From NCBI RefSeq assembly GCF_009677585.1, contig NZ_WKYV01000021.1:1-64000 (forward strand): a stretch of 64,000 nt of DNA, read 5' to 3'. Origin of the DNA: Lactonifactor sp. BIOML-A5 (lineage in GTDB: Bacteria; Bacillota; Clostridia; Lachnospirales; Lachnospiraceae). A model generated the notes under the pieces. That model searched no databases, was not told where the DNA came from, and saw only the letters and a program-made list of their open reading frames with translations. The position numbers and the translations under genes were made by a program. Below, in pieces: positions 1 to 8,212 of the stretch. Positions within the stretch are counted from its first letter, which is position 1. Every line of letters begins with the position of its first letter.

Positions 1-8
1 ATAATTTT

Positions 9-120
9 CAGGGGCAGGCGTGATTCGTATGAATCACGCCTGCCCCTGTGTAGGGCTATCTATTTCCCGACAGCCCCAAAATCATCTCAGGGTGTCCCAA
101 AACAAAGATGCCCTGTCCCT
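9..120 (-). repeat. GGGGAC-family repeat, copy 1 (divergent)
   Basis: A perfect 18-bp inverted repeat with a 4-base loop (arms 9-26 and 31-48) is followed by a tail with AGGGTGTCCC at 89 and GCCCTGTCCCT at 110. Read on the minus strand the tail begins AGGGACAGGGCA and then GGGACACCCT, matching the tails of the copies near 2.9, 20.9 and 45.8 kb. The hairpin arm differs in sequence from those copies. It ends two bases from the stop codon of the next gene. Confidence 0.6.
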
Positions 121-122
121 AA

Positions 123-1379
123 TCACTTTTCCAGCACTATTTCCTCCGAATATAACGCACATGCGGCGGCCTTTTCCTGATCTTTTGCTTTGATGGCCGT
201 AATATCATCTACAATTACATACAGAGATAACTTCGTAATTTCTTTTTCCTTCAGTGCATAGGTTTCATAGACTCCCATATCCTCTACCCAGCGCACTCTC
301 TGTCCATCCTGATCGAAAACAGCAACTCCTATATGAAGAGGCTCGGAACTGTCCAGATAGGCCTCTGTATAGAATTCTTCCGCCTGTTCTTTTCCCAATG
401 CCTCTTCTGCCTGTTTTTGGGCATCGTCATATATCTTCTTGATCTGCTCTGACGGTATTTCAGGTTCTATGGGTTCTACCTTTACCTCATAAGGGGTAAC
501 CATAACTTTGCCTATGCCGATACCATCCTCATTGGTGTTGTTTATTTCATATGTCTGAACATTGTCTGAGGTAACAGATACTGGTATGGTAAGATCCCAT
601 TCCCCCCGAAAGAAGCATATCCCTTCATTGCCTTCCCCTGCCACATCACTATCTACGGTACCTGATTTATCGCCCCAGTTAATTGTATCCCAGGACACTT
701 TCAGTTCGTAAGGCGTATCTATTGCATGTAATTCTTCCATCAGGTTAATTTTCACGACTCCCAGAAACGTAGTTCCGTTTACCTGTTTCCCCTCCAGGCT
801 GAAATCGTAATCCTTTTCCTCTGAACCGTTAATGGAATAGCTGCCCAAAAGCTGTACCAAATCAGCCTCTCCGGCTCCATCTCCCCATCCTGCATACTGA
901 TTATCATACCCCCACATAACTCCCAGAGAATCTTTTCTTTCCATTGCTATTGTGATAAACAGTGAAGTCCCGTCGCAGTATACTTCTGAGGCTGTCAAAG
1001 TGATATCTCTGTCTGTGGCAGAATAAGCCTGTGCAGATACCTCCAATTCCTTCTCCCCGCCTTCTGCACCCGGGTCATTGACGGTATTCTCTTCAGGGAC
1101 CAGCTTTTGCGCTTTATGGGAATAATCGCCTGAAAAAGAAATATCCTTTTCCACTTGTGCAAAGATATCCCCGAGCAGTGGCAGCTTACTGGCCATCACC
1201 GGGTTGGCAATGCAGACTACAACGATACAGACAAATACAGCCGCCAGACTCCCCACGCTGACCATGGTATATTTTTGTATCTTCCGCCTCCTTTTCCTTT
1301 TTAAAATACCTATACTTTTCTCTATGGTTTTGTCCAGTTTTTCTTCCGGAATCGGAATCTTATGAAATTCATTGTACAT
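123..1379 (-). CDS. DUF4179-type membrane protein, probable anti-sigma factor
   Basis: This 418-residue protein has a short basic cytoplasmic N-terminus (run of Lys/Arg near residues 27-36), one membrane segment at about 39-60 and a long extracytoplasmic part. This layout is that of DUF4179 proteins, which are usually encoded directly after an ECF sigma factor. Its start lies inside the 3' end of the sigma gene with an 11-base overlap, which implies translational coupling. By position and topology it is probably the anti-sigma factor that holds the sigma factor at the membrane; this is inferred, since no ZAS-type zinc motif is visible. The gene ends two bases from a GGGGAC-family repeat. Confidence 0.75.
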   Translation of the reverse strand: MYNEFHKIPIPEEKLDKTIEKSIGILKRKRRRKIQKYTMVSVGSLAAVFVCIVVVCIANPVMASKLPLLGDIFAQVEKDISFSGDYSHKAQKLVPEENTVNDPGAEGGEKELEVSAQAYSATDRDITLTASEVYCDGTSLFITIAMERKDSLGVMWGYDNQYAGWGDGAGEADLVQLLGSYSINGSEEKDYDFSLEGKQVNGTTFLGVVKINLMEELHAIDTPYELKVSWDTINWGDKSGTVDSDVAGEGNEGICFFRGEWDLTIPVSVTSDNVQTYEINNTNEDGIGIGKVMVTPYEVKVEPIEPEIPSEQIKKIYDDAQKQAEEALGKEQAEEFYTEAYLDSSEPLHIGVAVFDQDGQRVRWVEDMGVYETYALKEKEITKLSLYVIVDDITAIKAKDQEKAAACALYSEEIVLEK

Positions 1380-1956
1380 ATATATAATCCTCCCTGAGAT
1401 ACTCTTTCAGCTCTGACTTTGCTCTGTGCAGATAGGACTTTACGGTTCCCTCAGGAATCTCCATGGCATAAGCAATCTCCTGTATCTGCATTTCGTTAAA
1501 ATACTTCAAGATAATAACTGTTTTGAATTTTTCCGGCAGAGCATCTATTGCATCGTATAAATCCCATTTTTCCTCCAGTCCCAGCCCTTTTTCCGCTTCT
1601 CCTGTATACGAATCCTCATACTTTTCATATCTGTCACTTTTGCGCAGGTGATCCACTGCTGTATGGATTAGAATTCTGGTCAGCCATGTCTTAAAGTATT
1701 CAGGCTCCTGTATGTTTTTAACTGATTCAAACCCCTTTAAAATGCAGTCCTGGACAATATCCAGTGCACTCTGCTCTTCTTTTGTATATGTATAAGCCAT
1801 ACGGTATAAATACTTCTTATATATCTCCACCAACTGTCCATAGGCATTCACGTTGCCTCTTGCGGCCTTTTTCACCAGCTTTAACTCTTTCTTATCTATC
1901 ACCTTACTGGCAACCTTCCTTTCTGCAAGCTCCCGGGTAAGCTTTTGCTTTTTCAT
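1369..1956 (-). CDS. ECF RNA polymerase sigma factor
   Basis: Sigma-70 region 2 runs at about residues 38-100 and includes a DIVQD motif and the promoter-melting segment around FKTWLTRI. Region 4 begins near residue 135 (DAIDALPEKF) with a helix-turn-helix at IPEGTVKSYLHRAK. There is no region 1 or 3, as expected for the ECF class. The ATG at 1956 has no ribosome site and lies about 5 bases from the start of transcription predicted by the ECF-like promoter at 1968-1996. An in-frame GTG at 1902 follows an AAAGGAAGG sequence and may be the true start. The downstream overlapping gene encodes its probable anti-sigma factor. The inducing stress is unknown. Confidence 0.85.
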   Translation of the reverse strand: MKKQKLTRELAERKVASKVIDKKELKLVKKAARGNVNAYGQLVEIYKKYLYRMAYTYTKEEQSALDIVQDCILKGFESVKNIQEPEYFKTWLTRILIHTAVDHLRKSDRYEKYEDSYTGEAEKGLGLEEKWDLYDAIDALPEKFKTVIILKYFNEMQIQEIAYAMEIPEGTVKSYLHRAKSELKEYLREDYIYVQ

Positions 1957-1967
1957 TGTACAATAAT

Positions 1968-1996
1968 TAGACGGTACAGGGAGTGTAAAGGTTGCA
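1968..1996 (-). promoter_or_regulatory. ECF-type promoter for the sigma/anti-sigma operon
   Basis: On the minus strand TGCAAC (1996-1991) and CGTCTA (1973-1968) are separated by 17 bases. This resembles the TGAAAC/CGTC elements recognised by ECF sigma factors of the SigW/SigV type and suggests that the sigma factor controls its own operon. No sigma-A-like pair is evident at the same place. Confidence 0.5.
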
Positions 1997-2090
1997 GAAA
2001 AAAAAGATTTTTGCTTCTTTCTGTTAAAATTAACGCCATTGACCCCAAAAGCGTGATGTGATAGGATGTTATAAGATTGGAGGAAATAAA

Positions 2091-2873
2091 ATGCAAATCA
2101 GAAAAATTACTCAGTGCTATTTTAGTCCGAGAGGTACTACAAAAAAGGTGGTTACCGCCATTGCCCGGCAATTCAGCGGTCCTAGTGTATCCTTTGACCT
2201 GATGGAGCAGCCCTTGACTAAGCAGGAGCAATTATCCAGTGATACCCTACTCATTATCGGCATGCCTGTCTATGCCGGAAGGATTCCCAAGATGTGTGCA
2301 GAAATGCTTAAAAATTTGAGAGGTTCCAATACGCCCGCAATTGCAGCTGTGGTATACGGAAACAGAGATTACGATGATGCCTTAATAGAATTAAGAGATC
2401 TGCTGAAGGAAAACGGTTTTTCTCTTATCTCCGCCGGTGCTTTTATAGCACGCCACTCCATATTTCAGGATGTGGCTCCCAACCGTCCGGACACCAAAGA
2501 CAGACGAATCTTAAAAGAATTCAGTGAGAAATCCTCTGTCATTCTAGATAAATTTAAGGAAAATACCGCCACAGACCTTCAGGTGAAGGGGAATTCTCCT
2601 TACTGCCAGCCTGGAAATGTACCATTAAAGCCCAGTGGAGATAAAAAATGTACAGCCTGCGGTCTTTGTGTCAAAGTCTGTCCAACTCATTCCATAGATA
2701 TTGCCAATCCAAAGAAAACAAAAAAAGACACCTGCATCTCCTGCGGTGCCTGCATCCAGATTTGCCCGAAAAACTCCAGGGGATATCATGGACCTTTATA
2801 TAAAATTGCGGCCAAAAAATTCGGAAAAAAATGTGCGGAATATAAAAAGCCGGAATTATTCTACCTTACATAA
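2091..2873 (+). CDS. EFR1-type flavodoxin-ferredoxin fusion protein
   Basis: About 260 residues. The N-terminal half is flavodoxin-like, with the FMN phosphate-loop sequence FSPRGTTKK and MPVYAGRIP. The C-terminal part carries two 4Fe-4S motifs, CTACGLCVKVCP and CISCGACIQICP. Such proteins are thought to move electrons between ferredoxin and flavin partners in anaerobes; the partner is unknown here. The reading frame opens at 2058, but the ATG at 2091 follows GGAGGA with a 6-base gap and begins the flavodoxin strand directly, so it is preferred. The gene is divergent from the sigma factor gene and converges on the alarmone synthetase gene. Confidence 0.8.
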   Translation: MQIRKITQCYFSPRGTTKKVVTAIARQFSGPSVSFDLMEQPLTKQEQLSSDTLLIIGMPVYAGRIPKMCAEMLKNLRGSNTPAIAAVVYGNRDYDDALIELRDLLKENGFSLISAGAFIARHSIFQDVAPNRPDTKDRRILKEFSEKSSVILDKFKENTATDLQVKGNSPYCQPGNVPLKPSGDKKCTACGLCVKVCPTHSIDIANPKKTKKDTCISCGACIQICPKNSRGYHGPLYKIAAKKFGKKCAEYKKPELFYLT

Positions 2874-2889
2874 TCCGGGGGTTAAAAAA

Positions 2890-2965
2890 GGGGACGTGTT
2901 CTTTTTAAAAGGAACACGTCCCAAATTCGATCCGGCCTGTCCCCAATTCAAATTGACCTGTCCCC
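2890..2965 (-). repeat. GGGGAC-family repeat, copy 2
   Basis: An inverted repeat pairs GGGACGTGTTC at 2891-2901 with GAACACGTCCC at 2912-2922. The tail at 2932-2965 reads on the minus strand as GGGGACAGGTCA and GGGGACAGGCC. The tail enters the 3' end of the alarmone synthetase gene and supplies its last codons and stop. Confidence 0.7.
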
Positions 2966-3547
2966 GGTGCTGTCTTCAAACTTCTTTTCTATCTCCTGAA
3001 GCATCTTGGCATAGGATAAGAACTCTCCTGCCATCTTCTCTTTGTCCTCACACGTTCTCTTATAGCAGATTCTGTGCTCCATACTTGCCCAAAAATCCAT
3101 AGACATTGTACGAAGCTGAATCTCTACGGGGAAATACGCCATACCGTCTTCATAGTATACCGGTACCCCCAGAACAAGGTGATAACTTCTGTATCCGTTG
3201 GGCTTTGGTTCTCTTACATAGTCCCTCTCTTTTATGAGCACCAAATCTCCCTGCTTTTTAATGGTGACAACAAGATGGTATATATCCTCTTCAAAATAAC
3301 AAATCACCCGGATTCCGGCGATATCCTGCAGGTTTTCTTTTGCGTCCTCGGGATGGGATTTTAGCTTCAGCCGCTTTAATTTTCCTTCGATACTTTCCTT
3401 TTTCTTAATCCTGTGCTGAATATAGTGAATCGGACAATTCTGGTACTTTTCTTCCAGATTGTGATTCAATGCCTCCAGTCTGGACATCAGAATCTGGCTG
3501 GCATCCATATACGGCTGTACTAAATCGTTATACTGCTCTATTGTCAT
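2948..3547 (-). CDS. small alarmone synthetase (RelA/SpoT domain, RelQ/YjbM-like)
   Basis: This 199-residue protein contains only the (p)ppGpp synthetase domain, with DIAGIRVIC, KPNGYRSYH and EIQLRTMSMDFWASMEHR. It lacks the hydrolase, TGS and ACT domains of full-length Rel, so it should transfer pyrophosphate from ATP to GDP or GTP. Its final codons (STGDRSI and the stop) are written in the head of the GGGGAC repeat, so the native C-terminus was probably replaced or extended by the repeat. It stands alone between a convergent gene and the nag operon, and no dedicated regulator is visible. Confidence 0.88.
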   Translation of the reverse strand: MTIEQYNDLVQPYMDASQILMSRLEALNHNLEEKYQNCPIHYIQHRIKKKESIEGKLKRLKLKSHPEDAKENLQDIAGIRVICYFEEDIYHLVVTIKKQGDLVLIKERDYVREPKPNGYRSYHLVLGVPVYYEDGMAYFPVEIQLRTMSMDFWASMEHRICYKRTCEDKEKMAGEFLSYAKMLQEIEKKFEDSTGDRSI

Positions 3548-3650
3548 AAATACTCCCCTTTATATGTATATCCAGTGTCCTCACCACAACCACCACTTTA
3601 TCCCAGAATTGTGTCTATTCTGTGATAAAAACTTAAAACTACTATTAAGA

Positions 3651-3690
3651 AAAGGCAGGTGCTGTCATACCAAACAGCTCCTGCCTTTCT
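3651..3690 (-). terminator. terminator of the nagB-nagA operon
   Basis: A stem pairs GGCAGGTGCTGT (3654-3665) with ACAGCTCCTGCC (3674-3685), with A/T tracts on both sides and TTTTCTT after it on the minus strand. It lies just after the nagA stop. Confidence 0.7.
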
Positions 3691-3702
3691 TCTCAGTAAA
3701 TG

Positions 3703-4806
3703 CTAAATCACCTGGATAAGATTCAGTTTGTCATCCACAAGTAACAGATCAGCCTCTTTGCCGACTGTCACTGATCCGGTTCTGTCATAGATTCCTATGC
3801 TTTTGGCGGGATTTCTGGTGGCGGCCAGAACTGCCTCTTCCTCCGGTACTCCGAAGGATATTGCCTTTCTCATACAATCAAACAGATTGGTAGCCGAACC
3901 TGCTATAGTACCGCTGTCCAGCACTGCTTTCTGATCTTTCACCGTAACTCTTTGGCCACCCAGTTCATAGGTACCATTCTCCATACCGGTTGCCATCATA
4001 GAATCACTGATAAGTGCCACACGCTCCGGTCCGAACATCTTAAAGGTTGCTCTCACCACTGACGGATGAATGTGGATTCCGTCACTGATTAACTCCACAA
4101 CACACTGTGGATCATCCATGGCTGCCCCGATAAGACCAGGTTCCCTATGGGTAAATGGCTGCATCGCATTATACAAGTGAGTGATATGATGCGCTCCCCG
4201 CCTCATTGCTTCTCTGGCCACCTCATAATCTGCTGAAGTATGGCCAAGGGAAATACATACTTCATCTTTTACATGATCAATAAACTCCATAGCCCCCTCT
4301 GCGGTAGGTGCCAGGGTCACCAAACGAATCAAATGACCACACTTCTCATTACATTCCCTGAAGAATTCCACATCAGGCTTAACAATATATTCCTCTACAT
4401 GGGCGCCCTTTTTTTTCACATCAATAAAGGGACCTTCCATATTAATTCCCGGAATAGAGGCACAGCCTTCTTTTCCCTCCACTTCTGCTGCTGTACCAAA
4501 GATAGCAAGCAGCTGATCTTTGGGCAGTGTCATAGAAGTCGGGCAGTAAGACGTAATTCCATGTTCCCTCTGATACTTTAGGATTATTTCAAGACCTTTT
4601 GCATCTCCGTCGGAAAAATCATGGCCATACGCACCGTGGCTGTGGATATCTATCAGGCCCGGAATCACCTTCCTTCCTGACGCGTCTATCTCAGTTACAT
4701 CTGTCACTTCCTCCCGGGAAGCTACAATTTTATGGTTCTCAATATAAATATCCCGAACCGTGTATTTTCCATCTTCCCCGAAGACAGAACCATTTCTAAT
4801 TATCAT
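3703..4806 (-). CDS. nagA: N-acetylglucosamine-6-phosphate deacetylase
   Basis: This 367-residue amidohydrolase carries the metal motif GLIDIHSHG near residue 50, the EGPF motif and the conserved GHTSADY and ITHLYNAM segments. It removes acetate from N-acetylglucosamine 6-phosphate to give glucosamine 6-phosphate in the cytoplasm. It is second in a two-gene operon, 3 bases after nagB, and together they feed amino sugars into glycolysis. No nag-type transporter or GntR regulator is in the window. Length and motifs are normal for the family. Confidence 0.95.
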   Translation of the reverse strand: MIIRNGSVFGEDGKYTVRDIYIENHKIVASREEVTDVTEIDASGRKVIPGLIDIHSHGAYGHDFSDGDAKGLEIILKYQREHGITSYCPTSMTLPKDQLLAIFGTAAEVEGKEGCASIPGINMEGPFIDVKKKGAHVEEYIVKPDVEFFRECNEKCGHLIRLVTLAPTAEGAMEFIDHVKDEVCISLGHTSADYEVAREAMRRGAHHITHLYNAMQPFTHREPGLIGAAMDDPQCVVELISDGIHIHPSVVRATFKMFGPERVALISDSMMATGMENGTYELGGQRVTVKDQKAVLDSGTIAGSATNLFDCMRKAISFGVPEEEAVLAATRNPAKSIGIYDRTGSVTVGKEADLLLVDDKLNLIQVI

Positions 4807-4809
4807 TCC

Positions 4810-5553
4810 TTACAGCACTCCTTTTTCTCTGCATAAGGAGAGAGCTGCTTCATCTGCAATAATTACTACATCCGTGTGCAGCTGCAGAGCGGAAGCAGGT
4901 ACTTGAGGGGTAATTGGTCCAAAACAAGAATCATAAACAGCCTGGGCTTTTCCTTCGCCGGAAGCTACCAGCAGAATTTTTTTGGCTGCCATTATATTGC
5001 CTACTCCCATGGAATACGCATATTTCGGCACATCATCAATGCTGTCAAAAAATCTGGCATTAGCCTGAATGGTGCTCTCTGTCAATGCAACGCAATGAGT
5101 TCCCTTTTCAAATGCATCTGACGGTTCGTTGAACCCAATATGACCGTTGCCGCCGATGCCCAGCAGCTGAAGATCCACGCCGCCTGTGGCTTCTATCACT
5201 TTATCATATCTGCCGCACTCATAGACAGCATCCTTTTCCAGTCCGTTTGGCACAAAGGTTTTTTCCTTATTAATATTTACATGGTCAAAAAGATTTGTAT
5301 TCATAAAATACCGGTAACTCTGATCATTATCGCCCGGAAGTCCTTTATATTCATCCAGATTAACCGTAGTCAGTTCGGAAAAATCAAGATCTCCCTGCTC
5401 ATACCATTTTACCAGCTGCTGATAAGTCCCTACAGGTGTAGAGCCTGTGGCAAGCCCTAAAACCGCATCAGGCTTCATAAGAATCTGCGCCCCAATGATA
5501 CTGGCCGCCTTTTTGCTCATTTCCTCATAATCCTTAACTGCATAAATCACCAT
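4810..5553 (-). CDS. nagB: glucosamine-6-phosphate deaminase
   Basis: This 247-residue protein has the phosphate-binding GLATGSTPVGTYQ segment, NLDEYKGL and the GIGGNGHIGFNEP signature. It converts glucosamine 6-phosphate to fructose 6-phosphate and ammonia. It is the first gene of the nagBA operon. The ATG at 5553 is preceded by AAGGAGA. The upstream region is AT-rich and has an imperfect ATCAT...ATGAT palindrome at 5574-5591 that could be an operator, but I cannot assign a regulator to it. Confidence 0.95.
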   Translation of the reverse strand: MVIYAVKDYEEMSKKAASIIGAQILMKPDAVLGLATGSTPVGTYQQLVKWYEQGDLDFSELTTVNLDEYKGLPGDNDQSYRYFMNTNLFDHVNINKEKTFVPNGLEKDAVYECGRYDKVIEATGGVDLQLLGIGGNGHIGFNEPSDAFEKGTHCVALTESTIQANARFFDSIDDVPKYAYSMGVGNIMAAKKILLVASGEGKAQAVYDSCFGPITPQVPASALQLHTDVVIIADEAALSLCREKGVL

Positions 5554-5947
5554 ATTACCCCAATCTCCTTTTCATCATTATTTATTATGATCACCTTTGT
5601 AATCATCATTATAAAACCTGTTGATTTTATTTTCAATATTTTATCTTATTTTGAAAATACTTTCAAAATTTGTGCATAATACACGTAAAATATGTAATAT
5701 AAAGAAATAAAAATAGGCTGTTTTACTTTCTCTCTAAAAGTATTTTCGGCCCGGTTCTACAGATTTTATATTCGTATAACAGTGTAAATATATCATTTTC
5801 CTGTGCAAAAAACAAGAAAAAAACTGGCAGGCAGGATTCACTCACCGAAGGGCGGACGTTTAAACAGCCATATTTTACTGAAGAAAGGGCCTGACAATAC
5901 GCAAGAGGGTGCGGATGTGTCCTTAATGGCAAGGTGCTTACAGGCAA
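5554..5947. other. gene-free stretch upstream of nagB
   Basis: The first 160 bases are very AT-rich and should hold the nagB promoter, including the imperfect palindrome at 5574-5591. The part from about 5720 to 5947 has a 74-codon open frame on the minus strand with no ribosome site and no recognisable protein. It directly follows a pseudogene and may be decayed coding sequence whose origin I cannot identify. Confidence 0.4.
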
Positions 5948-6371
5948 TTACGCCCTAGCCTTAACATTTTCGACTGGGTTACTATCTGCCCATTTATTTA
6001 TGGAATAGTACAACATAACAAGTGCTGTACTGAGCATTATCCCGCCTACAATATCAGTAATCCAGTGAGCACCGGACAGACCCCGTCCAATGACCGTATA
6101 ACTTGCATAGATGCCACAAACAGCATTTACTATATTCTGCTTGAAATTATGCAATAGAATTGCATCAGAGACGTAGGCATAATGCCCAGCATATCTACTA
6201 CAAGCAGCGTATGAAAATGTTGGTTGACTTGTGAAAACCAACTGATGAACCCTGTGGGCCGATTGGACGTACATCAATTAACCTAATCACCACTATATAT
6301 AGGATGAACAAAGCCCACAGCCCTACAGTTACAATAAAATTGCTTTAAATTTTATTCTTTGTTTCTTTCAT
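5948..6371 (-). pseudogene. PAP2-family phosphatase pseudogene
   Basis: A good ribosome site (AAGGAG) and ATG at 6371-6369 remain. Codon 9 is TAA, after which the same frame reads through a hydrophobic segment into DVRPIGPQGSSVGF, the conserved N-terminal block of long PAP2 membrane phosphatases. The frame then breaks. Another frame gives SGAHWITDIVGG and a membrane helix, which is the C-terminal catalytic His/Asp block. The middle of the protein is missing. The gene therefore carries a nonsense codon, a large internal deletion and at least one frameshift. The longest open frame left covers only the last 109 codons. Confidence 0.75.
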
Positions 6372-6419
6372 TTGTCTACTCCTTTTTGTTTAATATGAAT
6401 GGCTCTTACCTAAACATAA

Positions 6420-6736
6420 TTTAACTTCAGAGTGCAAAAAATGAAAGAATTTCACTGTCACATCTATGATACGCTTCATGTCATAGGCGTTTTAGCAATG
6501 GGATAAAAAACAACATCACAACAGAACAATCTATTAATCCAAATACTAAATCACATATATGCTATGTTTTTTGGTTACTATCTTTTTCGGCGATGCAAAT
6601 CAGTTCTCTATTGGATAACAACGTCCTTATTCCCATTTTGATATGGCAGTCCTTGAAACAAATAACATTTCAGAATACTCTTCTTGTATTAATTTTTTTG
6701 TTTCCTAAGAGCTGGCAGCTTTTCATGAAACTCCAT
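6420..6736 (-). pseudogene. XRE helix-turn-helix regulator pseudogene
   Basis: From ATG 6736-6734 the frame reads MEFHEKLPALRKQKN and stops. Shifting one base at an A-homopolymer gives LIQEEYSEMLFVSRTAISKW and then in-frame stops where Ser and other residues are expected. This is the classical XRE DNA-binding domain of Firmicute regulators with a C-terminal membrane part. Further down, VFGLIDCSVVMLFFIPLL resembles that membrane part. At least one frameshift and several stop codons make it non-functional. An unrelated 76-codon open frame on the opposite strand is a shadow. Confidence 0.7.
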
Positions 6737-6862
6737 AAGCGTTACACCTTGATTTTTAAATACGGCTACAACTATATTTGGTCTTTCAATTTATGGAATA
6801 GGGGCAGTGCATACAAAATCTAAACCGCCCTAACTGACTCCAAAGGCCCCTTGCTGAGTTCT

Positions 6863-7345
6863 CTATTCTACTCGTAACTTAAGCTCCCCTGAAAAATACT
6901 TTCCGCTGACACCGATATAGTTGCTGGCTGTCGGCAAGGTGACAGAAACCTGTTTTTTCTCCTCCGTGTTTACCAACACCTGTTTTTCCTCATCCCCAGA
7001 GATAAAAAACACTTCTGCTTTTCCGTTCTCAATAGTGAGTTCACAGGTTACCGTCAGTTCATCGCCGTCCTCACGCTCTCTGGCCGACGTCCCTCCAAAG
7101 AGCATCTCTGTTCCTGAAAAATCCTCATACACTGCATGATAAGTTCCCACATAACTATCCAGACCTTCTTCCCTTTCCCCTTTCAGCAAATTTGAAGCCG
7201 TAAGCTCCAGTGCACCTATTGTTTCTACAGCACTGTGATATTTGTTTAGTGCTGCCTCTTTAGTACAGCCAATAAAGGTGAGAGGCAAAACGGCAAGTAC
7301 TGCGCCTCCAAGAATTATTATTTGTATCTTTATTCTATTGATCAT
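6863..7345 (-). CDS. putative lipoprotein of unknown function
   Basis: This 160-residue protein starts with a short basic segment, a hydrophobic stretch and LTFIGC at about residues 22-27, which fits a lipobox with Cys27 as the lipidated residue. The mature part is hydrophilic and predicted to be beta-rich, and I do not recognise its family. The ATG is preceded by GGAGA. It may be transcribed with nothing else, since the XRE gene upstream is 236 bases away. The assignment rests on the signal sequence only. Confidence 0.6.
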   Translation of the reverse strand: MINRIKIQIIILGGAVLAVLPLTFIGCTKEAALNKYHSAVETIGALELTASNLLKGEREEGLDSYVGTYHAVYEDFSGTEMLFGGTSAREREDGDELTVTCELTIENGKAEVFFISGDEEKQVLVNTEEKKQVSVTLPTASNYIGVSGKYFSGELKLRVE

Positions 7346-7581
7346 ATGGATTCTCCTTTGTTCTTATATCTCGATGTATGATATACCCAAAGGCGCCTCT
7401 TCTCCCACACCCTTTAAGGGACGTACGACATACACCGAACGTTTAAATATATTATAGAGAATCCATTTTTGTTCTGCCATTGATTTTACTTACAATTAGA
7501 AAGATTGGCTTACATTTTCGTAAGAAATGTCCCAATTATCTATCTTCAAAAAACTATAATACCGCTCTGATTTCATCCCAA

Positions 7582-8091
7582 CTATTGGCGGTGAAGAAGT
7601 TTCTTTTTCAGTACTTTGACTTTATTTATGTGTCTGCTTGTATACATTACAGCCGTTATTAATGCACCCAGGGCCAGACCTTCGCAGAAGTCCGCAAATG
7701 CCCCCGGAACTCTTCCCTCTGCCATCCCTGTGCAGTCCAAAGCTAAGAAAATAAGAAAAGATATAACACCTACCCAGGCAAAAACATGCAGTTTTTTCAT
7801 CAGCTTTATCTTCTCATCGCTGCTATAGTCTGCAACCTTCAAAACCGTCTCTTTAATTTCTTTATCCATAATCATCCCGCCTTTCCTTTCTCCATCAATC
7901 AGTTCCCCTATCTCTACCTCATAAAAATCTGCTATCTCAATAAGGAGATCTAAGTCCGGCATATTACTGCCTGTTTCCCATCGTGATATAGTCCTACCTG
8001 ATACATTTAATTGTTCAGCCAGTTGTTCCTGGGTCAGTCCTTTTTCTTTGCGCAGTTCTTTAAAGAAACTGCCAGTTTTTTTCTGATCCAC
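7582..8091 (-). CDS. XRE-family transcriptional regulator with membrane helices
   Basis: Residues 8-63 form an HTH_3 domain (LRKEKGLTQEQLAEQL, VSGRTISRWETG). After a linker come two hydrophobic segments at about 103-120 and 131-150, which suggests a membrane-attached regulator. The start is GTG, placed 6 bases after a full AAAGGAGG ribosome site. Targets are unknown. Its architecture is similar to what the nearby XRE pseudogene must once have encoded, so the locus may have held two such regulators. Confidence 0.8.
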   Translation of the reverse strand: MDQKKTGSFFKELRKEKGLTQEQLAEQLNVSGRTISRWETGSNMPDLDLLIEIADFYEVEIGELIDGERKGGMIMDKEIKETVLKVADYSSDEKIKLMKKLHVFAWVGVISFLIFLALDCTGMAEGRVPGAFADFCEGLALGALITAVMYTSRHINKVKVLKKKLLHRQ

Positions 8092-8212
8092 GGCAAAGCC
8101 TCCTTTCAGCCATATAGTAACATTTCACAGTAAGCAATATACACGACACAAAGCGGGAAAAGTCATATATTTGCTGTAAAAAGCGGGTAGACATGGAATG
8201 TCTGGTGATACT

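Noticed and set aside
5723..5947. 74-codon open frame on the minus strand
   Set aside because: No ribosome site and no recognisable protein; it follows a pseudogene and may be decayed sequence.
6593..6823. 76-codon open frame on the plus strand
   Set aside because: The opposite strand carries a clear, though broken, XRE regulator.
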